Assembly: GCF_020748465.1 (NCBI RefSeq)
Contig: NZ_JAHZMP010000001.1
Span: forward strand, 434,001 to 498,000
Origin: Terrisporobacter mayombei
GTDB taxonomy: Bacteria > Bacillota > Clostridia > Peptostreptococcales > Peptostreptococcaceae
DNA length: 64,000 nucleotides
Direction: 5' to 3'
Shown here: positions 29,203-38,965 of the stretch, in pieces
Layout of the letters: each line of letters starts with the position of its first letter
Position numbering within the stretch: the first letter of the stretch is position 1
The notes under the pieces: generated by a model
Seen by the model: only the letters and a program-made list of their open reading frames with translations
Told to the model about the DNA's origin: nothing
Database searches by the model: none
Position numbers and translations under genes: made by a program

Positions 29203-29363
29203 AACTTTATTAGTTCTTATTAGTTTTCATTCCTTTCTTTATAGATATTATTTATCCAACAAATTAAAACAATCAAATAATTTAAATTATATATACATAT
29301 TAATTGTTTATTATTCTATTATAAAAAAGTTATATCTACGAGCATTTATGATAGCTTGCTATG

Positions 29364-29552
29364 TAAAAAAGCTAAACTAATAATTAGTTTAGCTTGTATT
29401 CATTAAAATTAGCTAAGGAAGTGGCCTTACTGTTATCTACCCGAAAGGATTTGTTTTATACTCTTGAATGAGCTTAAATTTTAACGTTCATGGAAAGCTC
29501 CTTTGAAGAGTTTCACGTGTTAGTTTGAGATATTACCACTACCACTTCCTTA
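29364..29552 (-). ncRNA. Structured small RNA, resembles 6S RNA
   Basis: The minus strand folds as one long rod: 5' AAGGAAGTGG pairs with CCACTTCCTT at 29415-29424; inside, TATCT pairs with AGATA, then a large internal bubble, then ACTCTT with AAGAGT, then GAGCTT with AAGCTC as the closing hairpin. A separate intrinsic terminator follows (AAGCTAAACTAA with its complement, 29370-29395, and a T run). No open frame of note crosses it. Closing stem, central bubble, about 190 nt and its own terminator fit 6S RNA, but no covariance search was possible. It could instead be a leader of the kinase gene downstream. Confidence 0.55.
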
Positions 29553-29674
29553 ATATAATTGTATTTATATACATATAATTTTGTTCATAATTTTTGATAA
29601 ATAATAATATTTTATTTTATTTTTAGTAGTTATATTTTATTTATCTCTATCATACATTATTAATTACTATAATT

Positions 29675-30667
29675 TTATTGTGAATGTTTATTTTCTTCTG
29701 ATTCTTTATTTTGTATACATTTTTCTGGATTAATGTAAATGACTTCCCATTGATTATCTTTATTTTTCTTGTAATCAGCTATTTTTTTATCTACTCCATT
29801 AGTTAATTCATAAAAAAGTACATAATATTCATTATCATCTTTGTCTTTATAGTATGCTCTTTTTGTATATCCATCTTCATTCACAATTACATCTCCATCA
29901 ATCAATGAACACCAATTTCCATATTCTATTTCTACAAAAGTTTTAGCATCATATGCCCATCCATGATATGGTGCACATAAATAATTTTCACTACTATAAT
30001 CCATTTTTACTATTTTATAACCATCATTTTCTTTATCTAGGTATATATATCCATAGTAATATGCAAATAAACCTTTGTCCTCTTTGGATCCTTCAATAAC
30101 TTCTAACTCTACAAAGTATTTTAATAAATTTGGGTTGTCTTCATCTGCCGGAACATTATTCACTTTAATAAGATTAATATGAAGTATATTTTTAAAAGAA
30201 TCTAAAAAGTCATTGTATGGTAATTCTTTTTGATAAGATTTTGATAAAAAATTATACGCTACTGGATACGGTCCCTTCACTTCTCCTAATGATCCACACC
30301 CTGTTTCATTGTCTTCTGTTGGATTTGCAGCTTCTCTAAGTACATTAAAGTAGTTTACCACCGTATCCTTTCCTGATCTAAATGGCTTTGATGGTAAATC
30401 CATTTTATATGGATTCTTATTATAAAATTCATTCAAAATATTAAGATTATCATCGTTTAATATTGCCATATCAGACGGTCTAAAAAATCTTTCTAAATCG
30501 TAATTTTCTTCTCTACTATCAACAACCTCTAAATCTTCTCCTACAACAGATTCATCAACTAAATTTCCACCTAATATATATTTATTTTCTTTCTCTATTG
30601 CATCTATTCTTAGTGTTGTCATCATTATCATTATTAAACATAATAGTAAATATTTTAGATTTTTCAT
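29675..30667 (-). CDS. Secreted protein, unknown
   Basis: A 330-residue protein with an N-terminal signal peptide (MKNLKYLLLCLIMIMMTTLR) and no lipobox Cys, so it is probably exported. The mature region is Asp/Glu/Tyr-rich, with alternating charged beta-like stretches in residues 120-300 (for example YNFLSKSYQKELPYNDF, a pattern seen in extracytoplasmic NTF2-like or DUF folds). I do not recognise a family. AAGGAG precedes the ATG. Stands alone. Confidence 0.65.
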   Translation of the reverse strand: MKNLKYLLLCLIMIMMTTLRIDAIEKENKYILGGNLVDESVVGEDLEVVDSREENYDLERFFRPSDMAILNDDNLNILNEFYNKNPYKMDLPSKPFRSGKDTVVNYFNVLREAANPTEDNETGCGSLGEVKGPYPVAYNFLSKSYQKELPYNDFLDSFKNILHINLIKVNNVPADEDNPNLLKYFVELEVIEGSKEDKGLFAYYYGYIYLDKENDGYKIVKMDYSSENYLCAPYHGWAYDAKTFVEIEYGNWCSLIDGDVIVNEDGYTKRAYYKDKDDNEYYVLFYELTNGVDKKIADYKKNKDNQWEVIYINPEKCIQNKESEENKHSQ

Positions 30668-30863
30668 TTTAATCTCCTTTCTAAAAATAAATAAGGTCTT
30701 ATTTATATCTTTTACATTTTTTTCTAAAATACACTAAAAATGTTTTTAATTTATATAAAAAGTTAAAATTTATATTTCCATTTATTTTTCTAATGACTTT
30801 TATATTTCAATAATCTACAATAATTACTGTAACATAAGATAAAATCAAAAGGGGATGATTTCA

Positions 30864-31928
30864 TTGGAAAGAATTGATGAAAGGGATACTATGTTCGCAA
30901 GAGCTCATTATAAGAAAAATAGTATAGTTTATAAAGACTACTATGCTAAAAATCCAGAAAAAAAGGATATTGATGATAGTTTTAGAACTAGACCAGAGCT
31001 ATTAGAAGAAGGTACAACTACATACAATAAACTCAATTCACCAATTGCAGGAAGTGCCTTTGCTTTTTTAAGAGATATTAAAGATCTATGCGAAGGAGAT
31101 GTATCTCCTATAAAAATAGATGGAGATAGTAAAACATTTACGAAAAAGATAAAAGGAATTGCTTCTTTATACGGTGCTTGTATGGTTGGAATAACCAAGT
31201 TAGAAAAAAAACATATTTATACACATAGAGGTAGATCTGAAGAAGACTATGGACAAGAAGTTAATCTTGACCACAAATTTGCCATAGCATTTGCTTGTGA
31301 AATGGATTTAGACATGGTTAATAGAGCTCCTATGATTTCTGAAGTTATTGCAACATCTAAAAGTTATGTTGATGTTGCTGTTATAGGTATGATAATTTCA
31401 TATTATATTAGAAGTTTAGGGTATGAAGCTAGAAATCATGTTGACGCAAACTATCTTGTTATGCCTGCTCTTATATCAGAGGATGCAGGACTAGGTCAGA
31501 TAGGCAGAAATGCTATTCTTACAAATAAAAATTATGGTTCAAGGTTTAAATTAGGAGTAGTAACTACTAATTTAAACCTTGATATTGATGACAAAATAGA
31601 TTTTGGATTAGAAGACTTTTGTAAGGTATGTAAAAAATGCGCCCTTACATGTCCTACCCAATCTTTATCTAGAGAAAACAAAATTAATAAAGATAATAAT
31701 TATAATTGGACTGTAGACGTAGAAACTTGTTATGAAAAGTGGAGATACTTAGGCACTGACTGTGGTATGTGCATATCAGTATGTCCTTTTAGCCAAAACC
31801 TTGAAAGTGTTAAAAAATATAGTTCATTTAAAAAAAATGGAGCTGCCATACAAGAAGTCTTAGATGAATATAAAAGAAAATTTGGAGCTAGAGTATTCGC
31901 TCCAGGAAATCCTACTTGGCTAAGATAA
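30864..31928 (+). CDS. QueG/reductive-dehalogenase-like Fe-S protein
   Basis: About 354 residues. Two 4Fe-4S clusters are encoded in the C-terminal third: CKVCKKCALTCPTQS and, further on, DCGMCISVCPF. The preceding domain (DANYLVMPALISEDAGLGQIGRNAIL) matches the catalytic part of the reductive dehalogenase/epoxyqueuosine reductase superfamily, which binds cobalamin. It lacks a Tat signal, so it is cytoplasmic, and lacks the HEAT tail of QueG. The TTG at 30864 is preferred: AAAGGGG lies 9 bases upstream, whereas the ATG at 30855 touches it. Substrate unknown. Confidence 0.72.
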   Translation: MERIDERDTMFARAHYKKNSIVYKDYYAKNPEKKDIDDSFRTRPELLEEGTTTYNKLNSPIAGSAFAFLRDIKDLCEGDVSPIKIDGDSKTFTKKIKGIASLYGACMVGITKLEKKHIYTHRGRSEEDYGQEVNLDHKFAIAFACEMDLDMVNRAPMISEVIATSKSYVDVAVIGMIISYYIRSLGYEARNHVDANYLVMPALISEDAGLGQIGRNAILTNKNYGSRFKLGVVTTNLNLDIDDKIDFGLEDFCKVCKKCALTCPTQSLSRENKINKDNNYNWTVDVETCYEKWRYLGTDCGMCISVCPFSQNLESVKKYSSFKKNGAAIQEVLDEYKRKFGARVFAPGNPTWLR

Positions 31929-31962
31929 AAATTTAATTTCATTTGTATTGTTTAAAATTTAC

Positions 31963-31997
31963 TATCCCCTCTATATAACTAGAGGGGATAATTTTTA
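31963..31997. terminator. Bidirectional terminator
   Basis: TATCCCCTCTA pairs with TAGAGGGGATA, T-rich on both sides; between convergent genes. Confidence 0.88.
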
Positions 31998-32006
31998 TTT
32001 ATTTTT

Positions 32007-32558
32007 CTAACTTTGGAAACTTACCCTCTTCATTGTAACATGAATTACTTTAAACACAATTACACCAACTATTAAGTTAATACCTATAGCTGGAAGTACA
32101 ACTGCTGCAAATAACATATTTAAATTCATATTTCCAGGAAGACCTACTAATATCTGAGCTGATGTTAAAAATATGAATCCACTTATTGCAGTTCCTAAAG
32201 ACATTAATACATTGGAAACTATAAAATCTTGATTTTTATCAGCTAATTTTTTCATAAAAGGAACCTTATACATAGCCATCATAACTAGAAAACTTATATT
32301 TGTAGTAAGAAACTTATCTATAACATTAGGTACTTGACCTCCAGGAAATGAAGTTGTCATTCCAGAAAATATACCAGCGATTATACCACATATTAAACAA
32401 GCTTTATAATCATCTTTATTTATAATCATTATTGTAAATAACATTATTAAAGTCATATCAGGCTTTACACCAAATATAGCAGGTTCTATCTGGTGTAAAA
32501 CTAAACCAATTCCTAAAAGTACAGCATTTAAAACTAATTTTCTTGTATTCATTTTCAT
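32007..32558 (-). CDS. trpP: Tryptophan transporter TrpP
   Basis: A 183-residue membrane protein of the TrpP family with about five hydrophobic helices. GLVLHQIEPAIFGVKPDMTLI near the N-terminus and SFPGGQVPNVIDKF are signature stretches. Start at 32558 because GGAGG lies 8 bases before it; the frame's upstream TTG is inside that ribosome site. The gene is preceded by a T-box with a Trp specifier, so uptake should rise when tRNA-Trp is uncharged. Confidence 0.93.
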   Translation of the reverse strand: MKMNTRKLVLNAVLLGIGLVLHQIEPAIFGVKPDMTLIMLFTIMIINKDDYKACLICGIIAGIFSGMTTSFPGGQVPNVIDKFLTTNISFLVMMAMYKVPFMKKLADKNQDFIVSNVLMSLGTAISGFIFLTSAQILVGLPGNMNLNMLFAAVVLPAIGINLIVGVIVFKVIHVTMKRVSFQS

Positions 32559-32672
32559 AATAATATCCTCCAAAATATTTTTTAATTATATTTAAATAAA
32601 TTAATTCCTCTTTTAACCTCTTAAGAGTTTTAGTTCATACCAAGATTTTCACCTACCTTTATTTTTTGACAA

Positions 32673-32915
32673 TAAAAAAACTCCGCCCTAAATAAATAGG
32701 ACGAAGTTATACTCCGCGTTGCCACCTAATTTGTGTATTATAAATACACCTCTCAATATTGGTACCATCATACCTCATTTGCTATAACGTGCAAACCACG
32801 GTAAAGTCTACTTTCACAAAGATTTCGATTTACTCCTCAAAGGCCCATTCATCAAATTTCTTCTTGTCAAGATTCCACCACCCTCAACTCTCTATTTTGA
32901 ACCTAAATTTGACTA
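32673..32915 (-). promoter_or_regulatory. T-box leader, tryptophan specifier
   Basis: The T-box AGGTGGCAACGCGG (minus, 32714-32727) sits before a terminator hairpin (AACTTCGTCCTA with TTAGGGCGGAGTT) and T run at 32673-32679. Stem I carries TGATGAATGGGCC, where TGG (32845-32847, minus) lies in the specifier position. The base after TGG in the T-box is C, which pairs with the G discriminator of tRNA-Trp. The downstream gene is trpP, in agreement. Confidence 0.93.
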
Positions 32916-33006
32916 CTCTCCCTTATCAAAGGATTTAATTTATTATTAATAATATAGTATGTAATTTATTTAATTTTGTCAACTAATTTTATAATCTTTT
33001 TATTTA

Positions 33007-34104
33007 TTAAATTATTTTAAATGGATTTAAATTTATTTCACTGCTTATAGTTTCAATACTTTCAATAGTATCTAAAAATCTTTTCATTGCATCCTTAAAT
33101 ATATCTTCTGTATCAAAATGACCACAGTCCACTATGCACATACCCATGTCCAAAGCATCTTGCGCTTCATGATATTTAACATCTCCTGTAATTATTACAT
33201 CACAATTTTTAGATTTTGCTAGTCCTACCATATCAGAACCTGCTCCAGTTACAACTGCTACCTTTTTTATTTTTGTATTTAGTTCTCCAACAACTCTTAT
33301 ATAATCCATACTTAATTTTAATTTGATTTTTTCGCATAAACCTTGTAAGTTTATTTCATTATTAAGAGTAGAATATCTTCCAAGACCTACAGCTTTCCCT
33401 TTGTTTTCTAATTTATAAACATCATATGCTACCTCCTCATAAGGATGAGCATTAATCATTTTTGATATGGTCTTTTGTAATATACTACCTGGAACTATAG
33501 TTTCAATTTTAACTTCTTTTACTTCTTCTATTTTACCTTTTTCACCTATGAAGGGTTTCGAATTATCTTCTGGCCTAAACGTTCCTATTCCAGAACAATT
33601 AAAAGTGCAACTGCTATAATTACCTATATATCCTGCCCCACTTTCTCCTAAAGCTTTTCTAACTATTATTTCATGAGTCATAGGTGTATAAACTGCAAGT
33701 TTGTATAAAGTTTCACTAGCAGTTACGTCAAGTATTTTGCTATTTTCAAACCCCATAACTTTCATAAAATAATCATTAAGACCATCAAAGGCTATATCAA
33801 AATTTGTATGCATGGAATATAGCGCTATATCATTTTTTATTAACTTATGTATAAGTCTTCCCTTCAAATCTTTTGTGTTAATTTTGTTCATTTTTCTAAA
33901 AATAAAAGGGTGATGTGTAACTATTAAATCCACATTTTTTTCTATAGCTTCTTCGATAACCTTTTCATTTGCCTCAAGTGAAACTAAGACTTCTTTTATT
34001 TCACTATCAAAATCCCCTACTAATAATCCTACGTTATCCCAGTCATAAGCTAAATTAAGAGGATATTTATTTTCAATTTTTTTAATTAAATCATCTAACT
34101 TCAT
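33007..34104 (-). CDS. Nif3-like dinuclear metal centre protein (YqfO type)
   Basis: A 365-residue protein with the Nif3 fold, split by an inserted PII/CutA-like domain (residues about 125-235), as in Bacillus YqfO. Metal ligands appear in VTHHPFIFRK (His pair), MHTNFD and GHFDTED at the C-terminus. Nif3 proteins form hexameric toroids; the chemistry is not settled. Last gene of the dnaG-rpoD-trmK-nif3 operon; it begins 15 bases after trmK ends. Confidence 0.92.
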   Translation of the reverse strand: MKLDDLIKKIENKYPLNLAYDWDNVGLLVGDFDSEIKEVLVSLEANEKVIEEAIEKNVDLIVTHHPFIFRKMNKINTKDLKGRLIHKLIKNDIALYSMHTNFDIAFDGLNDYFMKVMGFENSKILDVTASETLYKLAVYTPMTHEIIVRKALGESGAGYIGNYSSCTFNCSGIGTFRPEDNSKPFIGEKGKIEEVKEVKIETIVPGSILQKTISKMINAHPYEEVAYDVYKLENKGKAVGLGRYSTLNNEINLQGLCEKIKLKLSMDYIRVVGELNTKIKKVAVVTGAGSDMVGLAKSKNCDVIITGDVKYHEAQDALDMGMCIVDCGHFDTEDIFKDAMKRFLDTIESIETISSEINLNPFKII

Positions 34105-34119
34105 TTTTTCAACCCCTTG

Positions 34120-34806
34120 TTAAATTAATTCTTTTAATTTTTCTATTCTTTCTTTGGCTAAATTTCTTTTAAATATAACTGCCTCAGTATCTTTATCACC
34201 TAATTTATTTATGATATTATTGTATTTTTTTATTTTATTATCAATAAATTCTGTTAATAATTTATCTTTTTTTTCTATTAATTTTTTTCCTACTTCATAA
34301 TATATATTATCTTCAACTATTGTATTTTTGCCAGTATATTTTGCTATTATTATTTCATAAAGTCTAAAATCTTCTCTCTCTAAACATTCATCTAAAATTT
34401 CATATCCATTGTTTAATAAGTATTGTCTTAATTCTTCTTGAGCTTGCATAGGTTGTAAAATTAACTTTTCTACGCTATGAGCTACTTCTTTATTAGCTTC
34501 AAGCAGTTCACCTATTAATATCCCTCCCATACCTGCAATTATTACTTCGTCTACTTCATCTTTTTTTAATACTTCTATTCCAGAACCGAGTCTTAAGTCT
34601 ACCTTATTTTCTAATTTATTTCTTTTCACTTCACTTCTTGCATTTTCTAAAGGTCCTTTATTAATATCAGCTAAGATAGCAAAATCTATTTTATTTTCAT
34701 TTAAAAGATATATAGGAATATATCCATGGTCTGTTCCTATATCAGCTAATTTTTTCTTTTCACTTACTAAAGATGCTATTTTTAATAATCTATTCGTTAA
34801 TTTCAC
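34120..34806 (-). CDS. trmK: tRNA (adenine(22)-N1)-methyltransferase TrmK
   Basis: A 228-residue SAM-dependent enzyme that makes m1A22 in tRNA. The SAM loop DIGTDHGYIPIYLL is near residue 28, and the AGMGGILIGELL block follows near 88. The GTG at 34806 is preferred (MKLTNRLLKIASL is the usual family start, with GAGAGGA 9 bases before it) over the upstream ATGs. Third gene of the dnaG-rpoD-trmK-nif3 cluster, but a hairpin after rpoD may lower its expression. Confidence 0.93.
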   Translation of the reverse strand: MKLTNRLLKIASLVSEKKKLADIGTDHGYIPIYLLNENKIDFAILADINKGPLENARSEVKRNKLENKVDLRLGSGIEVLKKDEVDEVIIAGMGGILIGELLEANKEVAHSVEKLILQPMQAQEELRQYLLNNGYEILDECLEREDFRLYEIIIAKYTGKNTIVEDNIYYEVGKKLIEKKDKLLTEFIDNKIKKYNNIINKLGDKDTEAVIFKRNLAKERIEKLKELI

Positions 34807-34890
34807 TTTATTTCTTCCTCTCATATTCACTTTTTATATTGTCTTATTATATGTATTAACAACTTTTTAAAATTTTATTTCCGCATAATT

Positions 34891-34919
34891 AAAAATTCGC
34901 CAAAGTTGGCGAATTTTTA
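34891..34919 (-). terminator. Hairpin between rpoD and trmK
   Basis: AAAAATTCGCCAA pairs with TTGGCGAATTTTT; complete or partial stop between rpoD and the trmK-nif3 pair. Confidence 0.85.
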
Positions 34920-34930
34920 ATTTATCTATA

Positions 34931-36091
34931 TTAATCTAAATAGTCTCTAAGTTTTTTTGATCTACTTGGATGTCTTAATTTTCTTAAAGCTTTTGCTTCT
35001 ATCTGTCTTATTCTTTCACGTGTAACATCAAACTCTTTGCCAACTTCTTCAAGAGTTCTTGCTCTTCCATCTTCAAGACCAAATCTTAATTTTAATACTT
35101 TTTGTTCTCTTTCATTTAATGAACCTAGAACATCTTCTATTTGATCTTTAAGTAGAGAATATGCTGCTGCTTCTGCCGGAGCTAAAGCATCTTCATCTGG
35201 TATAAAGTCTCCTAAATGAGAATCTTCCTCTTCACCTATTGGAGTTTCTAAAGATACTGGGTCTTGAGCTATTTTCATTATTTCTCTAACTTTTTCCTCA
35301 GACATCTCCATTTCTTTAGCTATTTCTTCTGGTTTAGGATCTCTTCCTAATTCTTGTAATAATTGTCTTGAAACTCTTATTAATTTATTGATTGTTTCTA
35401 CCATATGAACTGGTATTCTTATAGTTCTTGCTTGGTCTGCTATGGCACGAGTAATTGCTTGTCTAATCCACCATGTTGCGTAAGTCGAGAATTTAAATCC
35501 TCTAACATAGTCAAACTTTTCAACAGCTTTTATTAGCCCAAGGTTTCCTTCTTGTATTAAGTCTAGGAATAACATACCTCTACCAACATATCTTTTTGCT
35601 ATACTTACAACTAATCTTAAGTTGGCTTCAACTAATCTTTGTTTAGCTATTTCGTCTCCTTCTAGCATTCTTTTTGCTAGTTCAACTTCTTCATGAGGTT
35701 TAAGCAAAGGAATTTTACCTATTTCCTTTAAATACATTCTTACTGGATCATCTATACTTATCCCCTTTGGAAGAGATAAATCTAGTTTATCCATTTCGAT
35801 GTCATCTTCTTTTTTGATTTTTTCATCAACATCATCATCTATGTTTTCCATATCTAAAGTTAAGTCGTCATCATCTGCTGAAAAATCAATTGTAACTTTT
35901 TCTGTTTTAGCCTCTAATATCTCAATCCCTAAATTACCTAAAGTTTCATAAAGATTTTCAACTTTATCTTTATCTAATTCTGTATCTGAAAAGGCTCCCA
36001 TTATTTCATCTAATGTAAGAGATCCTTGTTTTTTACCTTTTTCAATAAGACTTTTCGCTGCTACTCTATTCGCTTCTTTGTTATTTGCCAC
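34931..36091 (-). CDS. rpoD: RNA polymerase primary sigma factor SigA (RpoD)
   Basis: A 386-residue housekeeping sigma factor. Region 1.1 (acidic, residues 1-100), region 2 with [20 protein letters not shown] (the -10 reading helix), region 3, and region 4.2 with [21 protein letters not shown] (the -35 reading helix) are all complete. The GTG at 36091 is preferred because GGAGG is 6 bases before it, whereas the TTG at 36097 overlaps it. It follows dnaG by 21 bases, the standard macromolecular synthesis operon of Firmicutes. Confidence 0.97.
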   Translation of the reverse strand: MANNKEANRVAAKSLIEKGKKQGSLTLDEIMGAFSDTELDKDKVENLYETLGNLGIEILEAKTEKVTIDFSADDDDLTLDMENIDDDVDEKIKKEDDIEMDKLDLSLPKGISIDDPVRMYLKEIGKIPLLKPHEEVELAKRMLEGDEIAKQRLVEANLRLVVSIAKRYVGRGMLFLDLIQEGNLGLIKAVEKFDYVRGFKFSTYATWWIRQAITRAIADQARTIRIPVHMVETINKLIRVSRQLLQELGRDPKPEEIAKEMEMSEEKVREIMKIAQDPVSLETPIGEEEDSHLGDFIPDEDALAPAEAAAYSLLKDQIEDVLGSLNEREQKVLKLRFGLEDGRARTLEEVGKEFDVTRERIRQIEAKALRKLRHPSRSKKLRDYLD

Positions 36092-36112
36092 ACTCAAACC
36101 TCCTTTCGTGAA

Positions 36113-37930
36113 TTATAAGCTTTTTAAGCTCTTTTGTATATCTAATATTTTTAAAGTTATATTCATAATTTCTAATTCTACCTCTTTCATGGTGTCTTTA
36201 TCTATTCTATTGTCACTTAAGCTTAATTCTAAATTTTTCTGCTTTTGAAGTAATTCATCAATTTCTTTGTGACGCTTATTTTTTTTCACATTTTTAATTA
36301 TTTCATCAACATTTTTAGAATTGTAAGTGCTTATGCTATTTAATGATATATTATCCAAATCCTTCAAATATTCTTCAGATATGTTTAAACTTTTGATTTT
36401 GTCAATAGTTATTTTGTCCAATTCTTTATTTTTAATTATTAGATTAAAAATTTCTTTGCTGTCATTAATTAAGAAATCATTCTCACTAATTTTTAACAAT
36501 GCAATAAGACGAAGTTCTTTATTTTCCATTAATAGTTTAATAAAGGTTTCTTCTACAAATTTTTCACCGTTTTCGATATTTTTAATCTTTTCTATTGGTT
36601 TTTGTTCAGTTTTTTCAAAATTTTTATAATTTTTTTTACTTTTATTAAAGTTTTTTCCAAAAACTTCTTCTTTCATTGCATCCAAACTAATATTAAATTC
36701 TTTACTTACATACTTAATGTAATAATCTTTTTCAACTGGAGATGATAAAGTTTTAATTATTAATGCTGCTTCTTTTGCAAATTTTATCAAATGTTCATCC
36801 TTATTAAAATCAAATTTTCTTTTTAAGATGTTAATTTGAAATACAATATGAGAAACTGAATTTTCTATAGCTTTCAAGAAACCTTCTTTTTTGTACTTTT
36901 TGACAAAGTCATCCGGATCTTTGCAGTCTTTTAAATTTAAGATTTTAACATTAATATTTTGTCCTCTTAATATTTCTATAGCTCTAAGTGTTGCTTTAAC
37001 TCCTGCATCATCTGAATCATAGGATATTATAGCAGTAGATGCATATCTCTTGATTAGTTTGCCTTGTTCATTTGTTAAGGCTGTTCCGAGTGTTGCTACT
37101 ACATTTTCTATTCCATGTTCATATAATGATATTAAGTCCATATATCCTTCTACTAATATTAAGGTATCATTACTTATACTTTTTTTTGCATAGTTTAGTC
37201 CATATAAGTTAAATCTTTTATTAAATAGTAAAGAGTCAGGTGAATTAAGATATTTGGGCAATGAGTTATCAAGAACTCTTCCTCCAAAACCTATAACATT
37301 CCCCCTATAATCAAAAATTGGAAACATTACTCTATTTCTAAATCTGTCGTAATATTTATTACCATTTTCTTTATGCGTAACTAGTCCACTTTTAACTAAA
37401 TCTTTTTTTTCATAACCTATTGATAATAAATAATCCATCAGACTATTCCATGAGTCTAGAGAATATCCTAGTCCAAACTTTTTTATTATTTTATCACTAA
37501 GTCCTCTTCTTCTAAGATAATCATACCCTGGATTTTTAGAGTTAATCAAATTTGCAAAATAGAATCTAGCAGCTTTTAGATGAATATCTTGCATAAGTTT
37601 AATGCTTTCCATCTTTGCCTTATCTGCTTCACTTAAATTTGTTTTAAATTCTATTCCATTTTTTTCTGCTAATAATTTCACAGCTTCTATAAAATCCAAA
37701 TTTTCTATTTTCATAATAAAATTTATTACATCTCCACCTTCACCACATCCAAAACATTTATAAATTTGTTTTTTTTGATTTACATGAAAGGATCCTGTTT
37801 TTTCATTATGAAATGGACATAGACCACTATAATTACTTCCTGAATTTTTTAAGTTTATGTACTGAGATATTACATTTACAATATCACATCTGTTTTTAAC
37901 TTCATCTATTAAATCTCTCATATTATTCAT
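36113..37930 (-). CDS. dnaG: DNA primase
   Basis: A 605-residue primase. An N-terminal CHC2 zinc finger (CPFHNEKTGSFHVNQ then CFGCG) leads the RNA polymerase domain, whose TOPRIM block LILVEGYMDLISLYEHG carries the metal-binding Glu and YDSDDAG holds the Asp pair. The C-terminal helicase-binding region (residues about 440-605) is Lys/Asn-rich, as expected in low-GC species. GAGGG precedes the ATG. First gene of the operon. Confidence 0.97.
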   Translation of the reverse strand: MNNMRDLIDEVKNRCDIVNVISQYINLKNSGSNYSGLCPFHNEKTGSFHVNQKKQIYKCFGCGEGGDVINFIMKIENLDFIEAVKLLAEKNGIEFKTNLSEADKAKMESIKLMQDIHLKAARFYFANLINSKNPGYDYLRRRGLSDKIIKKFGLGYSLDSWNSLMDYLLSIGYEKKDLVKSGLVTHKENGNKYYDRFRNRVMFPIFDYRGNVIGFGGRVLDNSLPKYLNSPDSLLFNKRFNLYGLNYAKKSISNDTLILVEGYMDLISLYEHGIENVVATLGTALTNEQGKLIKRYASTAIISYDSDDAGVKATLRAIEILRGQNINVKILNLKDCKDPDDFVKKYKKEGFLKAIENSVSHIVFQINILKRKFDFNKDEHLIKFAKEAALIIKTLSSPVEKDYYIKYVSKEFNISLDAMKEEVFGKNFNKSKKNYKNFEKTEQKPIEKIKNIENGEKFVEETFIKLLMENKELRLIALLKISENDFLINDSKEIFNLIIKNKELDKITIDKIKSLNISEEYLKDLDNISLNSISTYNSKNVDEIIKNVKKNKRHKEIDELLQKQKNLELSLSDNRIDKDTMKEVELEIMNITLKILDIQKSLKSL

Positions 37931-38282
37931 ATTTTCACCCTCTGGTGTATTATTCGTAACATTTCTATTTTACATTAAATTTTTCATTTGTCAAATACTA
38001 TTATACATAATTCGACTTTTTTTGTTAATACCCTTCTTTTTTTTATTACTTTTTATAACTTTTTTCAAGAATAAATATTTTTATTTTCACACCTTAATTT
38101 CTTTCATTTGTCGAATTTCACTATAAAATATGTTTTTTTCAAATATTTCAATTCCTATTTTATAATATTTAATTTATTTGAAATAAATTTATACTATTTC
38201 TCCTTGACAATCTTAATTATTTTAATACGCGATATTTATAGTATTAAAATAAATCTAAAAATTATGTGATTTTATTAAAAAT
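37931..38282. other. AT-rich intergenic region, no gene seen
   Basis: About 350 bases of AT-rich sequence between the dnaG start and the terminator of the radical SAM gene. It must hold the promoter of dnaG-rpoD, but I could not choose a convincing -35/-10 pair among many AT-rich candidates. No open frame or stable hairpin stands out. Confidence 0.6.
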
Positions 38283-38314
38283 AAAAGCATTTGATTTGTA
38301 ATCAAATGCTTTTA
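38283..38314 (-). terminator. Terminator of the pseudo-laccase / radical SAM operon
   Basis: AAAAGCATTTGATT pairs with AATCAAATGCTTTT; T-rich on the minus strand. Confidence 0.85.
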
Positions 38315-38330
38315 TTTTTAATATTCAGTT

Positions 38331-38936
38331 CTAAAATGCATAATTTTCGAATTCCTCAAAGTTGTTTAATATTTTTCCTTCTTCATTAATAAATATATGT
38401 GTAGAATTAAAATTCATTTCTTTATTTACAGCACACTTTATTACCTTCATATTTCCTTTTAAATAATCTTTAAAATCTTTATATAAATCATCATCAATAT
38501 AACAAACATATACATTTTTAAATTTTTCAAACTTTTCTAATATATACTTATAATTTCTATATTCAAATGCTGTAAGTATGATATTCCCATCATAAGACAA
38601 GGCCTTTGGTATATCCATTAACCCCGTAGTTACTATATTAACCTCTACTCCTTTTTTTAAAGCAAAATTTACTATTTTATCTAAATCTTCATAGAAAAAC
38701 GGATCTCCACCTGTAAAAAATACTTTTTTTATACCTACGTTAAACAATGAGTCTATTATACCTAGCCAGCTACTACAAATCAGCTCTTTTCCTATATTAT
38801 TATATGGTGTACATAAACATAAAGATTTTAAATATTTTCCACAATTTGTACATCCTCCACTACAAATATTATTCAACTTAATATGAGCTGTTAAAGTATC
38901 TCTCTCATTTAAATTATTATTTAAATATAAATACAT
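38331..38936 (-). CDS. Short radical SAM protein of unknown role
   Basis: A 201-residue protein. The radical SAM cluster cysteines are C25, C29 and C32 (CSGGCTNC), and FFTGGDPFFYEDLDKI supplies the GGDP motif for SAM. It ends soon after the half barrel, at about two thirds of a typical length, with no SPASM or twitch domain. Two more cysteines (C40, C42) follow the cluster. It starts 29 bases after the stop of the copper-oxidase-like gene, so the two are one operon. AGGAGG precedes the ATG. Possible roles are peptide modification or activation of a partner; neither is shown. Confidence 0.75.
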   Translation of the reverse strand: MYLYLNNNLNERDTLTAHIKLNNICSGGCTNCGKYLKSLCLCTPYNNIGKELICSSWLGIIDSLFNVGIKKVFFTGGDPFFYEDLDKIVNFALKKGVEVNIVTTGLMDIPKALSYDGNIILTAFEYRNYKYILEKFEKFKNVYVCYIDDDLYKDFKDYLKGNMKVIKCAVNKEMNFNSTHIFINEEGKILNNFEEFENYAF

Positions 38937-38965
38937 ATAACCTCCTATTTAATCACATGTCTATT

